In this document: positions 6,721 through 10,836 of the stretch, piece after piece
Position numbering within the stretch: the stretch's first letter is position 1
How the letters are laid out: the number at the start of each line of letters is the position of its first letter
DNA from: Pontiellaceae bacterium
Lineage (GTDB): Bacteria; Verrucomicrobiota; Kiritimatiellia; Kiritimatiellales; Pontiellaceae
Reading direction: 5' to 3'
DNA length: 10,836 nt
NCBI GenBank assembly: GCA_016937035.1
Contig: JAFGWS010000076.1
Location: 1 to 10,836, forward strand
Translations under genes and position numbers: made by a program
The notes under the pieces: model-generated
What the model saw: only the letters and a program-made list of their open reading frames with translations
Told to the model about the DNA's origin: nothing
Databases searched by the model: none

Positions 6721-6738
6721 AAAAAGGGGCCCCTTTTT
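6721..6738. terminator. 18-base perfect palindrome, probable terminator after the GreA/B-like gene
   Basis: AAAAAGGGGCCCCTTTTT is exactly self-complementary and lies 16 bases after the stop codon. In RNA it can fold into a 7-base-pair stem with a 4-base GGCC loop, ending in U5. The T residues are inside the stem, so it is not a standard terminator. Being symmetric, it would act the same on either strand. A DNA-binding site is the alternative. Confidence 0.5.
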
Positions 6739-6818
6739 CACCAGCTAAAGTGTCTGAATTTACGGAATCTTAACAGATTGATCATTCAGCGGTAACGCGG
6801 ATTAGAGAGCTTGTCCGT

Positions 6819-7514
6819 ATGAGATCATTTACGCAGAACCAATTCCTCTTTTCCCGAGGAACGAGGTGGGTTTTCAGCCCTCGACGAATGGTGTGGATCA
6901 TGCTGCTGGCGTGGTTGCCTGCGATCTCCGTATTGGCTCTCGATACGGAATCATTGCTGGAGGATGGCCCGGCAAAAGCGCTGCTTCAGGGTAAAAAGCC
7001 GATATTGGCCGACGTTTCTGGAAATATTGCGGTGGAGTTTGATCAGGCGCTGAGGGTATTGAAGAAGGATTCACTGCTGCAGGATATTCAAGCGGCATAC
7101 GGCGAGTTGCTGCCGGAGAATGAAGCGCCGGAATTTACGATCTACACGTCATCTACCAACGCATACTATTACATCAACAAAAAGGGCGAACGAACCGACA
7201 TCGAAGAGGTGGTGCGCCGAAAGACATCCGATGATTCGTTCGAGATGGTCTATTATTCATATGGAAAGCGGTTTTTCGGAAAATACAAGGCGGTAATTCA
7301 TGTCTGCATAAAGCGGGACATGACGAGCGGCATGGTGATGTATGATGCGTCCGTTTATGCCTATCCGGAAAATGCATTCAGTCGCTTCTTTGCCCGGCAT
7401 CTCGGTTTGGTTGAGGACTATTTCGAGGACAAGACGGATGAAATGACAGGGATCATTACATCCATCAGCCAAAGCCTGTGTAAAGAGAATGAGGCATCTT
7501 CCACTCAGGAGTAG
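6819..7514 (+). CDS. Predicted exported protein of unknown function
   Basis: I do not recognise this 231-residue protein. Residues 24-40 (MVWIMLLAWLPAISVLA) look like a signal-peptide core with a plausible cleavage after VLA40, preceded by a basic stretch ending SPRR. Met24 (codon at 6888) would give a compact signal peptide and is an alternative start. Neither start has a clear Shine-Dalgarno. The mature part is mixed alpha/beta, with a helical segment near 60-90 (VEFDQALRVLKKD) and a Tyr-rich strand region (NAYYYINKKG, MVYYSYGKRFFGKYK) near 115-160. Two Cys are at about 166 and 222. No lipobox or membrane anchor follows the signal, so it is probably periplasmic. Its end overlaps the convergent flippase-like gene by 10 bases. 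The 114 bases upstream suggest its own transcription unit. Confidence 0.65.
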   Translation: MRSFTQNQFLFSRGTRWVFSPRRMVWIMLLAWLPAISVLALDTESLLEDGPAKALLQGKKPILADVSGNIAVEFDQALRVLKKDSLLQDIQAAYGELLPENEAPEFTIYTSSTNAYYYINKKGERTDIEEVVRRKTSDDSFEMVYYSYGKRFFGKYKAVIHVCIKRDMTSGMVMYDASVYAYPENAFSRFFARHLGLVEDYFEDKTDEMTGIITSISQSLCKENEASSTQE

Positions 7515-8536
7515 GCCTTTTGCGTCTTCAGGCGGCGGAAGGTGGCCGCAAACACCATGCCGCCGAAGACCAGATAGAAGTGGTAGGTGAAAAGCCGCCA
7601 CAGTAGAACGGCCACGCCGACAAGATGCAACGGCATCAGTTTCGAGAGCGCCAGTGCGGCGAGCAGTTCAACGCTGCCTCCGCCTCCAGGGGCGACGGCC
7701 AGGATTGAAATGAAAAACAGGATGCCTTGGATCAGGATCAGGGGAACGGGATTGACGGATATGCCTAGCAGTCCGATGGCCAATGGCAGGACGCTGTAGC
7801 GGCAGGCGATCTGGGTTCCGGAAAGCAGGGTGTTGATCAAGACGGATTTCCGGTGGTTCCTGAAGATCAAACCGATGGCACTTCGCCCTTGCCGGAATCC
7901 ATGGAGTAGATTTCTGCGAGCCAGTCGTACCCGCCCTTCAAGACGCAAGCTTTGGAGCAGGCCATGTTGCCGAAGCATGCGGAATCCATGGCGACGAATG
8001 CCAAATAACACGGCAACGACCAATGGCGGGATAAGCAAGGCAAGCAGTGGTTTCCAGTTTACCGCCATGGATGCCCCGTCAAACCGGTGCACCAGGATCG
8101 AGAGGGCGAACGGGGTGGCAATGATGAACAGGAGCTTGTCGATGAACAGGTCGGCGGTCATCAATGCTCCGCCGTGCACAATCGAGATGCCGGACTTCTT
8201 GAGGAATCCCAGCCGGATGGCCGCGCCGCCAAGGCCGCCCGGCGAAGCGGCGATGCCGAATTCGGAAGAGATGGCGATGGCGACGGCCCGGAACCATGGC
8301 AGGGAGTGGCCGATGCAGCGGGTCATCAGGTAGAACCGCGTCCCGTTGCAGATCCATGAAAGAAGGACGGGAATCGCCAGCAATGGGACCAGTGGCCATT
8401 TTACCTGTGTGCGCAGTTCTCGCAGCGTTTCGTCCGATGTCGTGTAGAACATCACGCAAGAAGAGACCATGATCGTCAACGCCAAGCCTTGGACGGCTAG
8501 TCCGGCATATTTCCCAAGGTTGGTTCGAGATTTCAT
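7505..8536 (-). CDS. Flippase-like / LPG-synthase-TM family membrane protein (UPF0104)
   Basis: An integral inner-membrane protein of 343 residues with several hydrophobic segments (roughly 11-30, 48-64, 85-100, 132-149, 164-180, 247-260, 264-283 and 316-333). Conserved pieces of the family are visible: WICNGTRFYL (61-70), SPGGLGGAAIR (98-108), APGGGGSVELL (282-292) and WRLFTYHFYLVFGG (313-326). This is the membrane half of MprF-like proteins without the catalytic half. Stand-alone members are linked to envelope lipid or glycolipid handling, but specific substrates are mostly unknown. Its ATG overlaps the TGA of the glycosyltransferase gene as ATGA, so the two are translationally coupled and probably act in one envelope pathway. 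It is the last gene of the tcdA operon. No terminator is seen before the convergent neighbour. Confidence 0.85.
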   Translation of the reverse strand: MKSRTNLGKYAGLAVQGLALTIMVSSCVMFYTTSDETLRELRTQVKWPLVPLLAIPVLLSWICNGTRFYLMTRCIGHSLPWFRAVAIAISSEFGIAASPGGLGGAAIRLGFLKKSGISIVHGGALMTADLFIDKLLFIIATPFALSILVHRFDGASMAVNWKPLLALLIPPLVVAVLFGIRRHGFRMLRQHGLLQSLRLEGRVRLARRNLLHGFRQGRSAIGLIFRNHRKSVLINTLLSGTQIACRYSVLPLAIGLLGISVNPVPLILIQGILFFISILAVAPGGGGSVELLAALALSKLMPLHLVGVAVLLWRLFTYHFYLVFGGMVFAATFRRLKTQKAYS

Positions 8537-9744
8537 CGGATGCCGACCAATCGGCTTTGGCTCTCTTTATCAGCTGGCTTGTCGGCATGCTCCTTGCAGA
8601 TGAGTTCATACAGGTCGAGCATAAGGCGGCAGGTCGTGTCGCGTCCGTAGAAGTTGATGATGCTGCGCCGCCTTTCCATCCGGTCCTGTTTCGTCTCGCT
8701 TCGGCGGAGCAGGGCTGAGGTCGCCTCGAGCAAATCCTCCGGCGAACAGGTCTTGGCCACAGCCGCATGGGGCTCATGTTCCAGCGTCGATTCCGCGCCG
8801 CCATTCTTCACCACGACCACCGGTGTGCCGCACGCCTGTGCTTCGAGGGAGACCAGCCCGAATGTTTCGCTCGTGCCCGGATGGATGAACACATCCGCCG
8901 CCGAGTAGAAAACGGAAAGCAGTTCGGGGCTGGTGCAGTATGGATGCCAGAAGACATTGTCGCGCGTGCGCGCCATGCGGCGGATCTGTTCGCCCTGTTC
9001 GCCGTCGCCGACGAGCAACAAGGCGACGCTGCCATTGTCGGGGAAATAATCCATCATTTGGACCAGGCTGACCACGTTTTTTTCGCGGGCCAGTCGCCCG
9101 ACATACAAAAGCAGCCTGCAACCGGACGCCAACCCAAGGTCGTTGATGACCTGTTCACGTTCATCGATGGGGTGGAAGCGCTCGGTATCCGTGCCGAGTG
9201 GAACGCGGATAATTCGTTCAACACCAATTTCTTGCAGTACCTTCTCAAATATGGGTGCAGCCACAACCGTGGCATCCATCCGGTTGTAGAGACGCCTCAG
9301 ATAATGCGAAATGGCTCGTTCGGTTGCTCGTCCGGTTTGGCTACCAACATATTTCGAAACAGTCCGCCCCAATGCGCGGGGGTAGTCCGAGTGGTAGTAG
9401 GCGATGATTGGAATGCTTTTCCTTCGGGCCAATCCATGGGCGATCCACGCCGTGTGGTATGGATCGCCAACCTCGATGATATCCGGTTGCTCCAGGTCGA
9501 GTACCTTGCCGATGCGCTTGCGGGAGACCAGCAGTCGGTAGCTTTTCGACCCCGGAAGCCGTATGGATTTCATTTCATGGATGCGCGTCTGCCCAACCAC
9601 GGAAACGGTATTGCGATCGGAGGGGATGATGACGACATGTTCGATGTCCGGGATTGTGGCGAAAAAACGGATCTTGTCGTCGATGTACCGTTTAACGCCA
9701 CCGCTGAATGCGCTGTAGAATTGGACGATGTCGCAGACCTTCAT
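8533..9744 (-). CDS. GT4-family glycosyltransferase (GT-B fold)
   Basis: Transfers a sugar from a nucleotide-sugar donor, probably with retention of configuration, to a lipid or glycan acceptor at the inner face of the membrane. The 403-residue length fits GT4. The N-terminal Gly-rich acceptor-side loop FSGGVKRYI is at 13-21. GRLAREKN (216-223) supplies the Arg and Lys that contact the donor phosphate. The EX7E motif is at 293-301 (ETFGLVSLE), followed by ACGTPVVVVKNGG. The sequence resembles PimB/MshA-like mannosyl- or glycosyltransferases, but donor and acceptor cannot be read from it. The start ATG has no strong Shine-Dalgarno. It lies 69 bases after tcdA on the same strand and overlaps the flippase-like gene by ATGA. 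Confidence 0.9.
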   Translation of the reverse strand: MKVCDIVQFYSAFSGGVKRYIDDKIRFFATIPDIEHVVIIPSDRNTVSVVGQTRIHEMKSIRLPGSKSYRLLVSRKRIGKVLDLEQPDIIEVGDPYHTAWIAHGLARRKSIPIIAYYHSDYPRALGRTVSKYVGSQTGRATERAISHYLRRLYNRMDATVVAAPIFEKVLQEIGVERIIRVPLGTDTERFHPIDEREQVINDLGLASGCRLLLYVGRLAREKNVVSLVQMMDYFPDNGSVALLLVGDGEQGEQIRRMARTRDNVFWHPYCTSPELLSVFYSAADVFIHPGTSETFGLVSLEAQACGTPVVVVKNGGAESTLEHEPHAAVAKTCSPEDLLEATSALLRRSETKQDRMERRRSIINFYGRDTTCRLMLDLYELICKEHADKPADKESQSRLVGIR

Positions 9745-9813
9745 ATTCGCGGGGATATTGAAGGCGACATGTTCAGGATTAGCGAGGATCGCATTGTTTT
9801 TTCGCGAGGAAGC
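9745..9813 (-). other. Spacer between tcdA and the glycosyltransferase gene
   Basis: Sixty-nine bases between same-strand genes. Read on the minus strand I see no strong terminator, no good promoter and no clear Shine-Dalgarno for the glycosyltransferase. Read-through from tcdA is the simplest view. Confidence 0.4.
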
Positions 9814-10638
9814 CTATTGGCGGATCCCAGCGCTCCCGGCGACAAGATCGTTCACGACGCGGGCGGCCATGGCGAAGCCGAAGCTGCCGGTCACAAACAC
9901 GGCGGCACCGAATCCGGAGCGGCAATCAAGCTGCTGCGGCGCTCCGTCTACCGGCGGTTTATGGAAGACGATACCTCCGTCGGCGTCGGGATAGCGGATG
10001 GTTTCGGCGGAAAACGCACAGGGAATCTGAAACTTTTTCTTATGCTGACCGTGCATGCCGAGATTGCGGCGCAGCTGTTTGCGGATAGCTGCGAGCAGAG
10101 GATCGTTATACGAGTCGCGCAGGTCGGTGATGCGCACCTGTGAGGGATCGACCCGTCCGCCTGCACCGCCGGAAACAATAATAGGCACGCCGAGTTGCTT
10201 ACAGTGGGTGATCAGATGGATCTTGGCATTTTTGTGGTCGATGGCATCGACGACGTAGGAGAGATCGGTTGAGATGAGCTCTTCGGCGTTCTTCTCGGAA
10301 TAATATTCACGGATCGGCGTAACGGTGCACAGTGGGTTAATCAGTCGAATACGCTCGGCGAGAATGTCCACTTTGGCGCGCCCGGCGGTGCCGGTCATGG
10401 CGTGAATTTGGCGGTTGGTGTTGGAAAAGCAGATGTCGTCCCAGTCGACCAGCGTCAGCCGGCCGATGCCGCTGCGGGCGAGCGCTTCGGCCACCCAGGA
10501 GCCGACGCCGCCGATGCCGACAATCAGCACATGCGCGCTGCGCAGTTTTTCCACGGCGGCCGCGCCGTAGAGCCGAAACAGTCCGCCGAAGCGGTGCTCA
10601 AATCCGCCCGGTTCTATGGAAGTTGTATCGTTCATCAT
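9814..10638 (-). CDS. tcdA: tRNA threonylcarbamoyladenosine dehydratase TcdA (CsdL)
   Basis: E1-like (ThiF/MoeB fold) enzyme that uses ATP to cyclise t6A37 of tRNA into ct6A. The 274-residue protein aligns by eye along its whole length with E. coli TcdA: RFGGLFRLYG (16-25), nucleotide loop GIGGVGSW (41-48), DWDD (65-68), NTNRQIHA (73-80) and K89, then YVVDAIDH, VSGGAGGRVDP, CAFSAE and DCRSGFGAA. No essential segment seems missing. Two ATGs stand in tandem at 10636-10638 and 10633-10635. GAGG lies two bases before the first and five before the second, so the second (273 residues) may be the real start. It is the first gene of a minus-strand operon with the glycosyltransferase and flippase-like genes, a neighbourhood with no evident functional tie. 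The usual partners CsdA/CsdE are not in the window. Confidence 0.93.
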   Translation of the reverse strand: MMNDTTSIEPGGFEHRFGGLFRLYGAAAVEKLRSAHVLIVGIGGVGSWVAEALARSGIGRLTLVDWDDICFSNTNRQIHAMTGTAGRAKVDILAERIRLINPLCTVTPIREYYSEKNAEELISTDLSYVVDAIDHKNAKIHLITHCKQLGVPIIVSGGAGGRVDPSQVRITDLRDSYNDPLLAAIRKQLRRNLGMHGQHKKKFQIPCAFSAETIRYPDADGGIVFHKPPVDGAPQQLDCRSGFGAAVFVTGSFGFAMAARVVNDLVAGSAGIRQ

Positions 10639-10655
10639 TTCCTCAAAAGGCGGAA

Positions 10656-10683
10656 ACTATAGCGATGCGCCGTACGAATTCAA
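10656..10683 (-). promoter_or_regulatory. Sigma70-like promoter for tcdA
   Basis: On the minus strand TTGAAT (10678-10683) and TATAGT (10656-10661) stand 16 bases apart, matching the -35 and -10 consensus at 4 of 6 and 5 of 6 positions. Transcription would start near 10649, leaving a short leader with GAGGAA directly before the tandem start codons. Confidence 0.6.
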
Positions 10684-10836
10684 GCGCTCAGGGATTTGGC
10701 GACTTTTCCCTCCATCGCCGATGCTGGAGTTATCGGTCAGATTTTGACGTATCCTTAATCTAACTGTTTGGCCCTATTTCATCTGAAAACATTGGGGTTT
10801 TTGGCGCTGAGACCTCCAATTTCTCGGGTCGAGGGT
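10684..10836. other. Right-edge intergenic stretch
   Basis: No gene can be supported. An imperfect palindrome around CATCGCCGATG (10713-10723), flanked by CTCCA and TGGAG, could form a small hairpin. Two minus-strand frames are open for about 18-20 codons from the window edge, too little to call a gene. Confidence 0.35.

Noticed and set aside
6204..6722. Minus-strand open frame of 172 codons opposite the GreA/B-like gene
   Set aside because: The plus-strand frame matches GreA/B; the antisense one matches nothing and ends beyond the palindrome region without start signals.
8767..10143. Long plus-strand open frame of 458 codons
   Set aside because: It lies entirely opposite the glycosyltransferase and tcdA genes, whose motifs are clear. 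Its protein has no recognisable features, so it is a shadow of G+C-rich minus-strand coding.
10740..10836. Possible integron attC-like site (ATCTAAC, reverse GTTAGAT) near the right edge
   Set aside because: No matching partner core site or long stem is found at a suitable distance, and no integrase is present.

Overview
The window reads as chromosomal DNA of a moderately GC-rich Gram-negative bacterium. The gene set (MtaB, TcdA, a PilV/PilW/PilX-type minor pseudopilin cassette with an outsized PilW-like member, Thermus-type PyrE, a short GreA/B-like factor) would fit the PVC group, for example Kiritimatiellota or Verrucomicrobiota. That placement is inference from protein style, not from a marker gene. 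I see no rRNA, tRNA, CRISPR array, transposase or phage gene.

Layout. Positions 1-244 hold no convincing gene but carry a conspicuous hairpin built of 9-base units. From 1516 down to 245 (minus strand) lies mtaB, the methylthiotransferase for t6A37 of tRNA. A 217-base divergent spacer follows, with an operator-like palindrome. Next is a tightly packed plus-strand operon of three prepilin-like genes (1734-2138, 2135-4150, 4152-5483), closed by a clear Rho-independent terminator. A second plus-strand pair is pyrE (5624-6199) and a GreA/B-like gene (6240-6704), followed by an 18-base perfect palindrome. A secreted protein of unknown function (6819-7514) then meets, with a 10-base tail-to-tail overlap, a minus-strand operon. 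In its direction of transcription that operon is tcdA (from 10638), a GT4-type glycosyltransferase and a flippase-like membrane protein (stop at 7505). A sigma70-like promoter is visible just upstream of tcdA. The last 198 bases contain no gene I can support.

How the genes work together. The pseudopilin operon probably makes the tip or priming complex of a type IV pilus or type II secretion pseudopilus. The W-like subunit carries about 430-490 extra residues with beta-sandwich-like, possibly ligand-binding, sequence. The X-like subunit carries a Gly-rich, bactofilin/beta-helix-like passenger and a processing site without the usual Gly and Glu. MtaB and TcdA act on the same nucleotide, t6A37, so the cell could make the doubly modified base ms2ct6A. 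The glycosyltransferase and the flippase-like protein overlap by ATGA and probably act together on an envelope glycolipid or glycan.

The most novel-looking part is the pseudopilin operon. The other genes are recognisable housekeeping or envelope functions.
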